Shown here: positions 1-8,719 of the stretch, one piece after another | Layout: each line of letters opens with the position of its first letter | Position numbering within the stretch: position 1 is the stretch's first letter | Source: Aquabacterium sp. CECT 9606 | GTDB lineage: Bacteria; Pseudomonadota; Gammaproteobacteria; Burkholderiales; Burkholderiaceae_C | Assembly: GCF_918741295.1 (NCBI RefSeq) | Contig: NZ_CAKKNB010000007.1 | Location: 1-54,230 of the forward strand | Direction: 5' to 3' | DNA: 54,230 nucleotides | The notes under the pieces: generated by a model | Told to the model about the DNA's origin: nothing | Seen by the model: the letters and a program-made list of their open reading frames with translations, nothing else | Database searches by the model: none | Translations under genes and position numbers: made by a program

Positions 1-509
1 CCGTGGTGACCGGCCGTATTGAACGCGGCGTGGTCAAGGTCGGCGAAGAAATCGAAATCGTCGGCATCGCTGACACGCAAAAGACCACCTGCACGGGCGT
101 GGAAATGTTCCGCAAGCTGCTGGACCAAGGTCAAGCAGGCGACAACGTCGGCATCCTGCTGCGCGGCACCAAGCGCGAAGACGTGCAGCGCGGCCAAGTG
201 CTGTGCAAGCCCGGCTCTATCAAGCCGCACACGCACTTCACCGGCGAAATCTACGTGCTGAGCAAAGATGAAGGTGGCCGTCACACGCCGTTCTTCAACA
301 ACTACCGCCCTCAGTTCTACTTCCGCACGACCGACGTGACCGGCTCCATCGAGCTGCCCGCCGACAAGGAAATGGTCATGCCTGGCGACAACGTGTCGAT
401 CACCGTCAAGCTGATCAACCCGATCGCCATGGAAGAAGGTCTGCGTTTCGCCATCCGTGAAGGCGGCCGCACCGTCGGCGCCGGCGTGGTTGCCAAGATC
501 CTCGCGTAA
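1..509 (+). CDS. tuf: Elongation factor Tu, 3' part (5' end outside window)
   Basis: EF-Tu delivers aminoacyl-tRNA to the ribosome as a GTP complex in the cytoplasm. Only the C-terminal ~168 of roughly 396 residues are present; the frame is open to the left edge, so the apparent GTG at position 3 is an internal valine codon. What remains is the end of the G domain and the two beta-barrel domains, recognised by [30 protein letters not shown], the [13 protein letters not shown] stretch and the C-terminal [13 protein letters not shown]. It lies 66 bases upstream of rpsJ in the same direction, the usual tuf-S10 arrangement of proteobacteria. Identification is essentially certain. Confidence 0.98.
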   Translation, partial: VVTGRIERGVVKVGEEIEIVGIADTQKTTCTGVEMFRKLLDQGQAGDNVGILLRGTKREDVQRGQVLCKPGSIKPHTHFTGEIYVLSKDEGGRHTPFFNNYRPQFYFRTTDVTGSIELPADKEMVMPGDNVSITVKLINPIAMEEGLRFAIREGGRTVGAGVVAKILA

Positions 510-512
510 TTC

Positions 513-554
513 ATGACGTGTGCCCGTCCGGCCTGCGGGTTGGGTGGGCGTCAT
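513..554 (+). promoter_or_regulatory. Hairpin in the tuf-rpsJ spacer
   Basis: ATGACG at 513-518 pairs with CGTCAT at 549-554, and CCC at 523-525 can pair with GGG at 546-548 inside it. No T-run follows, so it is not a clear terminator. It could be an RNA processing or regulatory site between tuf and rpsJ. The AAGGAG ribosome-binding site of rpsJ follows at about 565. Confidence 0.35.
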
Positions 555-575
555 CTCTCTGTTTAAGGAGCCGTC

Positions 576-887
576 ATGGCACAACAAAAGATCCGCATCC
601 GCCTGAAGGCGTTTGACTACAAGCTGATTGACCAGTCATCGGCTGAAATCGTTGAAACCGCCAAGCGCACTGGCGCGATCGTCAAGGGCCCCGTGCCCCT
701 GCCGACCCGTCTGCAACGCTTCGACATCCTGCGTTCGCCACACGTCAACAAGACGTCGCGCGACCAGTTCGAAATCCGCACCCACCAGCGTCTGATGGAC
801 ATCGTGGACCCAACCGACAAAACGGTTGACGCCCTGATGAAGCTCGACCTGCCGGCTGGCGTGGACGTCGAAATCAAGCTGCAATAA
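576..887 (+). CDS. rpsJ: 30S ribosomal protein S10
   Basis: S10 is a protein of the small-subunit head and, as NusE, part of the transcription antitermination complex with NusB. The 103-residue length equals the E. coli protein. The family is recognised from [16 protein letters not shown] at the N-terminus, GPVPLPTR in the loop, and [19 protein letters not shown] near residues 50-70. The start is preceded by AAGGAG at good spacing. A strong terminator follows 20 bases after the stop, so unlike in E. coli this gene is probably not co-transcribed with rplC by simple read-through. Confidence 0.99.
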   Translation: MAQQKIRIRLKAFDYKLIDQSSAEIVETAKRTGAIVKGPVPLPTRLQRFDILRSPHVNKTSRDQFEIRTHQRLMDIVDPTDKTVDALMKLDLPAGVDVEIKLQ

Positions 888-906
888 GCGGTTTTGGTGT
901 TTGGTA

Positions 907-935
907 AAAAGGGCTGCACTTGTGCAGCCTTTTTT
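907..935 (+). terminator. Intrinsic terminator after rpsJ
   Basis: GGCTGCA (912-918) pairs perfectly with TGCAGCC (923-929) around a four-base loop. The stem is flanked by an A-run and followed by TTTTTT (930-935), a textbook Rho-independent terminator. It separates tuf-rpsJ from the inserted gene and the rest of the S10 operon. Confidence 0.9.
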
Positions 936-1087
936 CATTTTGAAAATCAAAGCATGAATCGCCGCACTCCTCTTCTGTGGTGCCCATGGCTTGCTGTATG
1001 CTATTGCCCAACCTTCTTCGATGGGTGGATCATCCGTTTCAATGGCTGGTGATCGAAAAGAACATTGCACAATATTCAGGGATCCCT

Positions 1088-2962
1088 ATGAAATTAAGCA
1101 CATCAAGCCTTACTGTTGGCATTTGGGCCGTGGCTGCCCTTTTTTCGGCTACCGCTTATGCGGCCACACCGCCGACTTACCCTCTGGTTAATTGTTCTTC
1201 CAGCGCGGTCCTTTTGGCGCCACTGGGCACGTCCGCTGATGCCGCAAATATTCAAACCAGGATTGATGCCGGTGGCATCGTCTATCTGGGTAGTGGTGTT
1301 TTCACGTTGAATGCAACGCTGCAACTCAAATCCAATGTGACCTTGTGTGGCAGCCAGGGTACGGTATTGCGATGGACGCCTCCGGGTGCGCCTGGCCACA
1401 TCGTCGAAGGGCCGATGGTTGGTTTGACCAATGCCAGCATCTACAACATCACGTTTGATCACGGCGCGGTGGTGTTGCCGTCGGGCACGACTGTGAACAT
1501 CAAATCCAACGTGTTCAAGAACATGTTGTCAAGCGGCGTTGCCCGCGGAACTTTCGGGGACTACGGTTGGGTGGGGTTGCAGTTGGTGGATGTCACCGGC
1601 GGCACCGTGTCGCAGAATATTTTCCAGAATATCAACAGCAATGCCATCGCGGCATGGCGCCTTGTGGGCACCACCATTGCCAATAACTGGATCAATAACG
1701 TGTATCAGGGTATGAGCCTGGTGGACTCTAAAACCACGGTGGTTGATGGTAATGTGGGTTATGCCATTGAGCGCATGGGCATCGAAATGATTGCTTCCGG
1801 CGCCGCCGTGGCTTATTCAGGCAATGAAATCAAAAACAACCAGCTGTACGATTTCGTTCCTTACGATGGAAATTGCGCGCCGGATGGTGCCCATAACCGG
1901 TGCATTGAGGGTATTTCCATGGTCGCCGGTACGAGTGCCAGGCTTACTAAAAATATCGTGGTGTGTGGTGCCGGCTGTGCAGCGTCCACCCGTGGCTATG
2001 GCTTGGAAGTGTCCGGCCTGGGCACCACCGAGGTGAGTGGCAATACCGTGCGAGGATTCCGCGAAGGCACGGTGGTTGCAGTGGGTCAGACCATGAAAAT
2101 CAAGAACAACAGCTATTACGACGTTACCCGGGGTATTTCTCGATCCAGTGTGACTGATTTGGCGGGCATCGCCTACACTTCGAATAACCTGAATATCGAG
2201 TTGAATCAGATCGAAAATGCCATTGAAAAGGGCATTGATGGTGACTGGACCAAGGTTACCCAGACCACCATCAAGGACAATCTGATCACCCGCAAAGCAG
2301 ACGCGGCCAAGGATGCTGGGGCCGCCTACATCGCAGTTCATCTGACGCCAGTGGCGCCTGGCGCTCCCGCACTGTCTGTGACCGGCAACAAGATCATTTT
2401 CGAAGGCCCCTTGGTGCCAACCTTCGTCGCCAATGGCTTTTTCATCAACGGCAATGGCGTGGCGGGCAGCATGGCGGGCTTGACGCTGGATGGCAACTGG
2501 GTGGCGGCTGTGGATTCGGCTGCCTATGGCTACGGTGTGAATTCGTATCCCAATGGCAGCAGTCTGAATGTCAATCTCTACAATAACTGCTTCCAGAATC
2601 TGACGCAGCTGAGCTTGGGTGACACCAGCTACTTGGTTTCCAACAACTTGGCTGTTCTGCTGGCGGGAGGTTCTCTGGCGACCACCGTGACAGTGCCGGG
2701 TGGATTGCCTGCCGTGACGGCGAGCGCTTCGCCCAGCACCTTGAGCACGAATCCGACGACTTATGTCTGGTTCACGTCCAGCCTGTCCGGGCAAGGTGTG
2801 GCGCCCGTGACTGCTTGGTACCTGGGGGATGGCGGCACGGTCAGCGGATTGACCGGTGGTGGCTACACTTACCGTCCAGGCACCAGCATGCTGGCCCGTG
2901 TCGTGTCCAAGCATTCATCTGGCGCGCTGCTGACCACCAAGGTCGCCATCACCTCGCCTTGA
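1088..2962 (+). CDS. Secreted right-handed parallel beta-helix repeat protein
   Basis: A 624-residue exported protein of unknown substrate. The ATG at 1088 is chosen because it is preceded by AGGGA and starts a typical signal peptide: charged N-terminus, hydrophobic core and an ATAYA-A type cleavage site near residue 24. Earlier in-frame codons would add ~37 unrelated residues. The body (about 60-480) is full of N-rich repeats such as IKSNVFKNM, VSQNIFQNIN, IANNWINNV and IKNNSYYDV, typical of pectate-lyase-like PbH1 helices. Paired cysteines occur (VVCGAGC, NCAPDGAHNRC). Residues ~560-624 may form a small beta-sandwich-like tail. Base composition is visibly more AT-rich than the ribosomal genes on both sides, which suggests later insertion. 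Such folds occur in polysaccharide lyases, adhesins and surface proteins; I cannot choose between these. Confidence 0.85.
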   Translation: MKLSTSSLTVGIWAVAALFSATAYAATPPTYPLVNCSSSAVLLAPLGTSADAANIQTRIDAGGIVYLGSGVFTLNATLQLKSNVTLCGSQGTVLRWTPPGAPGHIVEGPMVGLTNASIYNITFDHGAVVLPSGTTVNIKSNVFKNMLSSGVARGTFGDYGWVGLQLVDVTGGTVSQNIFQNINSNAIAAWRLVGTTIANNWINNVYQGMSLVDSKTTVVDGNVGYAIERMGIEMIASGAAVAYSGNEIKNNQLYDFVPYDGNCAPDGAHNRCIEGISMVAGTSARLTKNIVVCGAGCAASTRGYGLEVSGLGTTEVSGNTVRGFREGTVVAVGQTMKIKNNSYYDVTRGISRSSVTDLAGIAYTSNNLNIELNQIENAIEKGIDGDWTKVTQTTIKDNLITRKADAAKDAGAAYIAVHLTPVAPGAPALSVTGNKIIFEGPLVPTFVANGFFINGNGVAGSMAGLTLDGNWVAAVDSAAYGYGVNSYPNGSSLNVNLYNNCFQNLTQLSLGDTSYLVSNNLAVLLAGGSLATTVTVPGGLPAVTASASPSTLSTNPTTYVWFTSSLSGQGVAPVTAWYLGDGGTVSGLTGGGYTYRPGTSMLARVVSKHSSGALLTTKVAITSP

Positions 2963-2967
2963 TGCCT

Positions 2968-2984
2968 ACAAGGCAAGCCCTTGT
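2968..2984 (+). repeat. Hairpin after the beta-helix gene
   Basis: ACAAGG (2968-2973) and CCTTGT (2979-2984) form a perfect six-pair stem just after the stop codon. There is no T-run. It may stabilise the 3' end or act as a weak terminator. Confidence 0.35.
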
Positions 2985-2998
2985 GGTGTAGACATTCG

Positions 2999-3004
2999 TA
3001 TGAT
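2999..3004 (+). promoter_or_regulatory. Candidate -10 element of the rplC operon promoter
   Basis: TATGAT at 2999-3004, overlapping GATAAA at 3002-3007, is the best sigma-70 -10 candidate between the beta-helix gene and rplC. No good -35 is visible; TTGTGG at 2981-2986 is 12 to 15 bases away depending on the register. A promoter here is expected because rpsJ ends in a strong terminator and rplC-rpsQ still need high expression. Confidence 0.4.
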
Positions 3005-3019
3005 AAACTCGAAATCTTT

Positions 3020-3129
3020 GCCGCCTATGGGTGGTGAATTTGACGTGGCGGCTCGTTACTGAGCTGCCTCATCCCAAGTCAGCCCGGCCAATCGATGTCG
3101 GGCTTGTGTAAAAGGCCCCTATGTGGGGC
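3020..3129 (+). promoter_or_regulatory. Structured 5' leader of rplC (three hairpins)
   Basis: Three consecutive perfect stems precede rplC: GCCGCC (3020-3025) with GGCGGC (3047-3052); AGCCCG (3081-3086) with CGGGCT (3099-3104); and GCCCC (3115-3119) with GGGGC (3125-3129). The last ends next to the GGAG ribosome-binding site at about 3131. Ribosomal protein operons are often autoregulated through such leaders (L4 in the E. coli S10 operon). A regulatory role here is inference. Confidence 0.4.
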
Positions 3130-3141
3130 TGGAGAAAAACC

Positions 3142-3816
3142 ATGAGTCTTAGCAATCGCCTCGGATTGCTGGGCCGCAAGGTGGGCATGATGCGCATCTA
3201 CACAGACGACGGCGATGCCGTGCCTGTGACAGTGCTCGACGTGTCCAACAACCGCGTGACCCAGATCAAAACCGTTGAGACTGACGGCTACACCGCCTTG
3301 CAACTGGCATTCGGTTCGCGCAAAGCATCGCGCGTGACCAAGCCTGAAGCTGGCCACCTCGCCAAGGCGGGTGTGGAAGGTGTGGAAGTCATCAAAGAGT
3401 TCCCCGTCACCCCGGAAGTCGCCGCCGAATACAAGGCTGGCGCAGCCATCGCCGTGTCCGCCCTGTTCCAGGTCGGCCAGAAAATCGACGTGCAAGGCAC
3501 CTCGATCGGTAAGGGCTTCACCGGCACCATCAAGCGTCACCACTTCGGTTCGCAGCGCGCGTCGCACGGTAACAGCCGTTCGCACAACGTGCCTGGCTCG
3601 ATCTCGATGGCGCAAGATCCTGGCCGCGTGTTCCCAGGCAAGAAGATGTCGGGCCACCTCGGCGACGACACCGTGACCACGCAAAACCTCGACATCGTGC
3701 GCGTTGACGAAGCCCGTCAACTGCTGCTGGTCCGAGGCGCCGTGCCGGGCTCGAAGGGTGGCTTTGTCACCGTTCGCCCTGCCGTCAAGGTCAAGGTCAA
3801 GAAAGGAGCCAACTGA
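3142..3816 (+). CDS. rplC: 50S ribosomal protein L3
   Basis: L3 is an early-assembly large-subunit protein whose loop reaches the peptidyl transferase centre. The 224-residue protein starts at the ATG at 3142, after GGAG; the seven-codon upstream extension in frame is not used. Landmarks are [14 protein letters not shown] at the N-terminus, [20 protein letters not shown] near the middle, and [16 protein letters not shown] before the C-terminus. It is first in a tightly packed block running to rpsQ, and its stop overlaps the rplD start by one base. Confidence 0.98.
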   Translation: MSLSNRLGLLGRKVGMMRIYTDDGDAVPVTVLDVSNNRVTQIKTVETDGYTALQLAFGSRKASRVTKPEAGHLAKAGVEGVEVIKEFPVTPEVAAEYKAGAAIAVSALFQVGQKIDVQGTSIGKGFTGTIKRHHFGSQRASHGNSRSHNVPGSISMAQDPGRVFPGKKMSGHLGDDTVTTQNLDIVRVDEARQLLLVRGAVPGSKGGFVTVRPAVKVKVKKGAN

Positions 3817-4436
3817 TGCAGCTCGAGCTCCTGAACGAACAAGGTCAGGCCACGTCCAAGGTGGACGCTCCTGACACCGTGTTCGGCCGCGAATACAACG
3901 AAGCCCTGGTGCACCAGGTGGTCGTGGCTTATCAAGCCAACGCCCGCCAAGGCACCCGCGCCCAGAAGGACCGCGCCGTCGTCAAGCACACCACGAAGAA
4001 GCCCTGGCGCCAAAAAGGCACCGGTCGCGCTCGTGCTGGTATGTCCTCCTCGCCCCTGTGGCGTGGCGGTGGTCGGATTTTCCCGAACAGCCCTGACGAA
4101 AACTTCAGCCACAAGGTCAACAAGAAGATGTACCGCGCCGGCATGGCCGCGATCTTCTCGCAGTTGGCCCGCGAAGGCCGCCTGTCCGTGGTGGACTCGA
4201 TCTCGATCGATGCCCCCAAGACCAAGCTGCTGGCTGCCAAGCTGAAGGCCCTGAACCTCGACCACGTGCTGGTGATTGCCGACGAAATCGACGAGAACTT
4301 GTTCCTCGCCGCGCGCAATCTGCCCAACGTGCTGGTGGTCGAGCCGCGTTACGCCGATCCCCTGTCACTGGTGCACTACAAAAAGGTGCTCGTGACCAAG
4401 GGCGCGATCGACAAGCTCAAGGAGATGTTCGCATGA
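3816..4436 (+). CDS. rplD: 50S ribosomal protein L4
   Basis: L4 binds 23S rRNA, lines the exit tunnel and in enterobacteria represses the S10 operon. The 206-residue length is normal (E. coli 201). Landmarks are [31 protein letters not shown], the loop [13 protein letters not shown], and [23 protein letters not shown] sits eight bases upstream and the start overlaps the rplC stop (TGATG), indicating translational coupling. Confidence 0.98.
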   Translation: MQLELLNEQGQATSKVDAPDTVFGREYNEALVHQVVVAYQANARQGTRAQKDRAVVKHTTKKPWRQKGTGRARAGMSSSPLWRGGGRIFPNSPDENFSHKVNKKMYRAGMAAIFSQLAREGRLSVVDSISIDAPKTKLLAAKLKALNLDHVLVIADEIDENLFLAARNLPNVLVVEPRYADPLSLVHYKKVLVTKGAIDKLKEMFA

Positions 4437-4747
4437 GCATTCTCAAATTCGATGAAAGCCGCCTGCTGAAGGTTCTGGTTGCACCGATCGTGTCTGAAAA
4501 GGCCACGGCTGCTGCTGAAGAACGCGGCCAGGTGCTGTTCAAAGTCGTGCGCGATGCGACCAAGCCCGAGATCAAAGCCGCTGTTGAGCTGCTGTTCAAG
4601 GTCGAAGTCAAGTCGGTGCAAGTGCTCAACCAGAAGGGCAAGACCAAGCGCTTCGGTGGCCGTGTCGGTCGCCGTGACCATGTCAAGAAGGCCTATGTGG
4701 CCCTCAAAGACGGTCAAGAGCTGAACTTCTCCGGGGAGGCTGCGTAA
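4433..4747 (+). CDS. rplW: 50S ribosomal protein L23
   Basis: L23 sits at the tunnel exit and is a docking site for trigger factor and SRP. At 104 residues it has normal length. Recognised by [15 protein letters not shown], the [31 protein letters not shown] segment, and [11 protein letters not shown]. It overlaps rplD by four bases (ATGA) and precedes rplB by two bases. Confidence 0.98.
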   Translation: MSILKFDESRLLKVLVAPIVSEKATAAAEERGQVLFKVVRDATKPEIKAAVELLFKVEVKSVQVLNQKGKTKRFGGRVGRRDHVKKAYVALKDGQELNFSGEAA

Positions 4748-4749
4748 TC

Positions 4750-5574
4750 ATGGCCGTCGTTAAAGTCAAACCAACTTCGCCCGGTCGCCGTGGCGTGGTC
4801 AAGGTGGTTCACAAGCATCTGCACAAGGGCAAGCCCCATGCGCCTTTGCTGGAACCACAAATCCAGAATGCTGGCCGCAATAACAACGGTCACATCACCA
4901 TCCGCCATCGTGGCGGTGGTCACAAGCAACACTACCGCGTGGTTGATTTCGTCCGCAACAAGGATGGCATCCCCGCGAAGGTCGAGACCATTGAGTACGA
5001 TCCCAACCGCACGGCTCACATCGCACTGGTGTGCTATGCCGACGGCGAACGTCGTTACATCATTGCTCCCCGCGGTCTGGTCGCTGGCGCTACCGTGATG
5101 AGCGGCTCCGAAGCCCCCATCAAGGCTGGCAACACGCTGCCCATCCGCAACATCCCCGTGGGTTCCACCATCCACTGCATCGAGATGATGCCTGGCAAGG
5201 GTGCGCAAATCGCGCGTTCCGCTGGCACCTCCGCTGTGCTGATGGCCCGCGAAGGCACCTACGCTCAGGTCCGCCTGCGCTCGGGTGAAGTTCGCCGGAT
5301 CCACGTCGAATGCCGCGCCACCTTGGGTGAAGTGAGCAACGAAGAGCACAGCCTGCGCCAATACGGCAAGGCCGGTGCCATCCGCTGGAAGGGCATCCGC
5401 CCAACGGTCCGTGGCGTTGCCATGAACCCGGTGGATCACCCGCACGGTGGTGGCGAAGGCCGCACGGGCGAAGGTCAAGTCCCGGTGTCCCCATGGAACA
5501 CCATGACGAAGGGCTATCGCACCCGCAACAACAAGCGCACGCAAACGTTCATCGTTTCGCGTCGCAAGAAGTAA
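4750..5574 (+). CDS. rplB: 50S ribosomal protein L2
   Basis: L2 is among the most conserved large-subunit proteins, needed for subunit association and peptidyl transfer. The 274-residue length matches the family. Landmarks include [31 protein letters not shown]-like barrel segments, and the C-terminal signature [18 protein letters not shown], which holds the conserved histidine near the active centre. Confidence 0.99.
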   Translation: MAVVKVKPTSPGRRGVVKVVHKHLHKGKPHAPLLEPQIQNAGRNNNGHITIRHRGGGHKQHYRVVDFVRNKDGIPAKVETIEYDPNRTAHIALVCYADGERRYIIAPRGLVAGATVMSGSEAPIKAGNTLPIRNIPVGSTIHCIEMMPGKGAQIARSAGTSAVLMAREGTYAQVRLRSGEVRRIHVECRATLGEVSNEEHSLRQYGKAGAIRWKGIRPTVRGVAMNPVDHPHGGGEGRTGEGQVPVSPWNTMTKGYRTRNNKRTQTFIVSRRKK

Positions 5575-5587
5575 GAGGTAGGCTGAA

Positions 5588-5863
5588 ATGGCTCGTTCTC
5601 TTAAAAAAGGTCCTTTCGTTGACCACCACCTGTCGGCCAAGGTCGACAAGGCTGCTGCCATCAAGGACAAGAAGCCCATCAAGACTTGGTCGCGTCGTTC
5701 TACGATCCTGCCCGAGTTCATTGGCTTGACGATTGCCGTGCACAACGGCAAGCAACACGTGCCTGTGTACGTGACCGACCAGATGGTTGGCCACAAGCTC
5801 GGCGAGTTCGCCCTGACCCGTACGTTCAAGGGTCACCCAGGCGACAAGAAAGCCAAGAAGTAA
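5588..5863 (+). CDS. rpsS: 30S ribosomal protein S19
   Basis: S19 is in the small-subunit head and pairs with S13 near the A site. At 91 residues it has normal length. It begins [15 protein letters not shown] and contains [45 protein letters not shown], the family core. AGGTAGG precedes the start. It is followed by rplV after 11 bases. Confidence 0.98.
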   Translation: MARSLKKGPFVDHHLSAKVDKAAAIKDKKPIKTWSRRSTILPEFIGLTIAVHNGKQHVPVYVTDQMVGHKLGEFALTRTFKGHPGDKKAKK

Positions 5864-5874
5864 GGAGCCCGACG

Positions 5875-6204
5875 ATGGAAACCAAAGCAATCGTTCGCGG
5901 CGTTCGGCTCTCATGCGACAAAGGTCGCCTGGTGGCTGACCTGATTCGCGGCAAGAAAGTCGATCAAGCCCTGAACATCCTGACCTTCACTCAAAAGAAG
6001 GCCGCCGGCATCATCAAGAAGGCCCTGGAGTCCGCAATCGCGAACGCCGAGCACAATGATGGCGCTGACATCGATGAACTGAAGGTCAAGACCATTTATG
6101 TGGAGCAAGGCACCACGCTGAAGCGTTTCACCGCACGGGCCAAAGGCCGCGGTAACCGCATCAGCAAGCCAACTTGCCACATCTATGTGACCGTGGGTAA
6201 CTAA
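5875..6204 (+). CDS. rplV: 50S ribosomal protein L22
   Basis: L22 lines the exit tunnel with L4; its hairpin is a site of macrolide-resistance mutations. The start at 5875 ([13 protein letters not shown]) follows AAGGAG and gives 109 residues, the family norm; the longer in-frame extension reads through rpsS and is rejected. The C-terminal [24 protein letters not shown] is diagnostic. Confidence 0.98.
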   Translation: METKAIVRGVRLSCDKGRLVADLIRGKKVDQALNILTFTQKKAAGIIKKALESAIANAEHNDGADIDELKVKTIYVEQGTTLKRFTARAKGRGNRISKPTCHIYVTVGN

Positions 6205-6214
6205 AAGGCAAACC

Positions 6215-7093
6215 ATGGGACAAAAAATCCATCCAACCGGTTTCCGCCTGGCGGTGACCCGCAATTGGTCATCACGCTGGTATGCGAGCAACCGCAACTT
6301 CAGCAAAATGTTGGCTGAAGACTTGGGCGTGCGTGAGTACCTCAAGAAGAAACTGAAGAATGCCGCCGTGTCGCGCATCCTGATCGAGCGTCCCGCCAAG
6401 AGCGCACGCATCACCATTTTCTCGGCTCGTCCGGGCGTGGTGATCGGCAAGAAGGGCGAAGACATCGAGAACCTCAAGATTGAACTGGCCAAGCGCCTGG
6501 GCTGTCCTGTGGCAGTGAACATCGAAGAAGTGCGCAAGCCTGAAATCGATGCTCAGCTGATCTCGGATTCGATCACGCAACAGCTGGAAAAGCGGATCAT
6601 GTTCCGCCGCGCCATGAAGCGTGCCATGCAAAACGCCATGCGTCTGGGTGCCCTGGGCATCAAGATCATGTCGGCAGGTCGTCTGAACGGCATCGAAATC
6701 GCACGTACCGAGTGGTACCGCGAAGGTCGTGTGCCACTTCACACCCTGCGTGCTGACATTGACTACGGCTTCTCTGAAGCACAGACCACCTACGGTGTGA
6801 TCGGTGTGAAGGTGTGGGTCTACAAGGGTGACCGTCTGCCGAATGGCGACGCACCGGTGGTCAAGGGCGAGGATCGTGAAGACGACCGCCGCAACCGCCG
6901 TCCCCGCAGTGACCGCCCCAACGACCGCCGCCCCCCTTCACGTGGTGCAACACGTGGTGCCCCTCGCGCTGATGGCGCACCGGGTGCTGCCGCTGCCCCC
7001 GAAGGTGGTGACAAGCCCGCTGATGCTGGTGCTGCCAAGCGCGTCCGCAAGGTCGCTGCTCCGGCTGCTCCTGCTGAAGCGAAAGGAGAATAA
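6215..7093 (+). CDS. rpsC: 30S ribosomal protein S3 with long charged C-terminal tail
   Basis: S3 is a head protein with mRNA-entry helicase activity. [14 protein letters not shown] opens the protein; a KH domain with [13 protein letters not shown] lies around residues 70-85, and the C-terminal domain with [13 protein letters not shown] ends near 210. The protein is 292 residues, against 233 in E. coli. The extra ~60 residues are low-complexity: first arginine/proline/aspartate-rich, then alanine/proline/lysine-rich. The frame is open and ends two bases before rplP, so the tail is real and not a frameshift. Confidence 0.98.
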   Translation: MGQKIHPTGFRLAVTRNWSSRWYASNRNFSKMLAEDLGVREYLKKKLKNAAVSRILIERPAKSARITIFSARPGVVIGKKGEDIENLKIELAKRLGCPVAVNIEEVRKPEIDAQLISDSITQQLEKRIMFRRAMKRAMQNAMRLGALGIKIMSAGRLNGIEIARTEWYREGRVPLHTLRADIDYGFSEAQTTYGVIGVKVWVYKGDRLPNGDAPVVKGEDREDDRRNRRPRSDRPNDRRPPSRGATRGAPRADGAPGAAAAPEGGDKPADAGAAKRVRKVAAPAAPAEAKGE

Positions 7094-7095
7094 AC

Positions 7096-7512
7096 ATGTT
7101 GCAACCTAATCGTCGCAAGTTCCGCAAGGAACACAAGGGTCGCAACACGGGTGTTGCCACCCGTGGCGCCACCGTTGCGTTCGGCGAATTCGGTCTGAAG
7201 GCCACTGAACGTGGTCGCCTGACGGCCCGTCAGATCGAAGCTGCACGTCGTGCCATTTCGCGTCACGTCAAGCGTGGCGGCCGCATCTGGATCCGCATCT
7301 TCCCGGACAAGCCAATCTCCCAGAAGCCCGCAGAAGTGCGGATGGGTAATGGTAAGGGTAGCGTTGAGTACTACGTCGCTGAAATTCAGCCCGGCAAGGT
7401 GCTCTACGAAATCCACGGGGTTCCCGAGGAACTGGCCCGCGAAGCCTTCCAGCTCGCGTCCGCCAAACTGCCTCTGCGCACGACATTCGTCACGCGCATG
7501 ATCGGCTCTTAA
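7096..7512 (+). CDS. rplP: 50S ribosomal protein L16
   Basis: L16 contacts A-site and P-site tRNA in the large subunit. At 138 residues it matches the family. It begins [17 protein letters not shown], has [34 protein letters not shown] in the centre, and [25 protein letters not shown] at the C-terminus. AAAGGAG precedes the start. Confidence 0.98.
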   Translation: MLQPNRRKFRKEHKGRNTGVATRGATVAFGEFGLKATERGRLTARQIEAARRAISRHVKRGGRIWIRIFPDKPISQKPAEVRMGNGKGSVEYYVAEIQPGKVLYEIHGVPEELAREAFQLASAKLPLRTTFVTRMIGS

Positions 7513-7536
7513 TTGGTCGCAAAGGAAAAGAAGCAT

Positions 7537-7740
7537 ATGAACGCCTCTGAACTGCGCGCCAAAGATGTGGCCGCACTCGAAACCGAAGTCAAAGAACTGC
7601 TGAAAGCGCACTTCAACATGCGCATGCAAAAAGCAACGCAGCAGCTCAATGACCACTCTGCTCTGAAGAAGACCCGTCGCGACATTGCTCGTGTCAAGAC
7701 GATTCTGACCCAGAAGAAGAAAGAAGGAGCAGCCAAATGA
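7537..7740 (+). CDS. rpmC: 50S ribosomal protein L29
   Basis: L29 is a small helical protein near the tunnel exit beside L23. The ATG at 7537 ([10 protein letters not shown]) follows AAAGGAAAAG and gives 67 residues; the upstream TTG would add eight atypical residues. [32 protein letters not shown] is the family core. Its stop overlaps the rpsQ start by four bases. Confidence 0.96.
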   Translation: MNASELRAKDVAALETEVKELLKAHFNMRMQKATQQLNDHSALKKTRRDIARVKTILTQKKKEGAAK

Positions 7741-8018
7741 CGGAAGCTCAAGCAACGACGCAAGTCAAGAACACGCGCACCCTGGTGGGTCGCGTGGTCA
7801 GCGATGCGCGCGCCAAGACCGTGACCGTGCTCGTCGAGCGCCGTGCCAAGCACGAGCTCTACGGCAAGATCGTGGCCCACTCGCGCAAGTACCACGCCCA
7901 CGATGAGAACAATGAGTTCCACATCGGTGACGTGGTCGAGATCAGCGAAACGCGTCCCGTTTCCAAGACCAAGGCCTGGGCTGTGACCCGCTTGGTGGAA
8001 AAGGCCCGCGCGGTCTGA
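7737..8018 (+). CDS. rpsQ: 30S ribosomal protein S17
   Basis: S17 is a primary 16S rRNA-binding protein. At 93 residues it is slightly longer than E. coli (84). [39 protein letters not shown] and [20 protein letters not shown] are diagnostic. It is the last gene of the block: rplN, next in enterobacteria, is not here, and a terminator-like hairpin and an unrelated gene follow. Confidence 0.97.
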   Translation: MTEAQATTQVKNTRTLVGRVVSDARAKTVTVLVERRAKHELYGKIVAHSRKYHAHDENNEFHIGDVVEISETRPVSKTKAWAVTRLVEKARAV

Positions 8019-8087
8019 TCGCTTGATCCATCGCTGGCGCAAGCCAGGCATGGCAGCAGCAGGGTAACCTGCGGTTGCCGGCATGAG

Positions 8088-8126
8088 AACCGGATGCGCA
8101 GTTTTATACTGGCCGTCCGGTTTTTT
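8088..8126 (+). terminator. Terminator ending the S10 operon
   Basis: AACCGGA (8088-8094) pairs perfectly with TCCGGTT (8116-8122), followed by a T-run to 8126. The 21-base loop is longer than usual. A TATACT lies inside the loop (8105-8110) and might act as a -10 for the next gene, but no -35 is visible. Confidence 0.7.
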
Positions 8127-8167
8127 CGTTTCTGTGCTCTTTCTCTTTCACCCTTTGAGGTTCCCCC

Positions 8168-8683
8168 ATGATCAAAATTGGCGACACCCTGCCCAACGGT
8201 TCCTTGTCCGAGTTCTTCGACGTGGAGGGCGAGGGTTGCAGTCTGGGTCCCAACACTTTTGACATCGCCAAAAGCACGGCCGGCAAGACCATTGCCATCT
8301 TCGGCCTGCCTGGCGCTTTCACGCCCACCTGCTCGGCCAAGCACGCACCCGGCTACATCGACCAGATCGACGCTTTCAAGGCGGCTGGCGTGGACGAGAT
8401 CTGGTGCGTCTCGGTGAACGACCCCTTCGTGATGGGCGCCTGGGGCCGTGAGCTGAAGGCAGCGGGCAAGGTGCGCATGATGGCCGACGGCAGCGCGCAA
8501 TTCGCCAAGGCCACGGGTTTGACGCTGGACCTGACGGACAAGGGTTTGGGTTTGCGCTCGCAGCGCTATTCGCTGCTGGCCGTGAACGGTGTCGTCAAGG
8601 CCTTGAACGTGGAAGAGGGCGGCGGCTTCAAGGTCAGCGATGCCGACACCTTGCTGGCACAAGCCAAGGCGCTGAAGGCCTGA
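8168..8683 (+). CDS. Peroxiredoxin, Prx5/hybrid-Prx type
   Basis: A 171-residue cytoplasmic thiol peroxidase that reduces hydrogen and organic peroxides, probably with glutathione or glutaredoxin. The peroxidatic cysteine is Cys55 in PGAFTPTCS, the standard P-x3-T-x2-C motif. VDEIWCVSVNDPFVMGAWGRE and LGLRSQRYSLLAVNGVV are typical of the Prx5 subfamily. There is no fused glutaredoxin domain. It follows the S10 terminator and converges on the next gene, so it is probably monocistronic. Confidence 0.93.
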   Translation: MIKIGDTLPNGSLSEFFDVEGEGCSLGPNTFDIAKSTAGKTIAIFGLPGAFTPTCSAKHAPGYIDQIDAFKAAGVDEIWCVSVNDPFVMGAWGRELKAAGKVRMMADGSAQFAKATGLTLDLTDKGLGLRSQRYSLLAVNGVVKALNVEEGGGFKVSDADTLLAQAKALKA

Positions 8684-8719
8684 TCGACCGACCCGCTGGC
8701 CGGTCTGGTTCCGTGAGGT

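Noticed and set aside
4714..5829. 371-codon minus-strand ORF across rplB
   Set aside because: Antisense to L2, one of the most conserved proteins. Its translation has no recognisable family.
8105..8110. TATACT as promoter of the peroxiredoxin gene
   Set aside because: It lies in a terminator loop and no -35 at acceptable spacing is visible.
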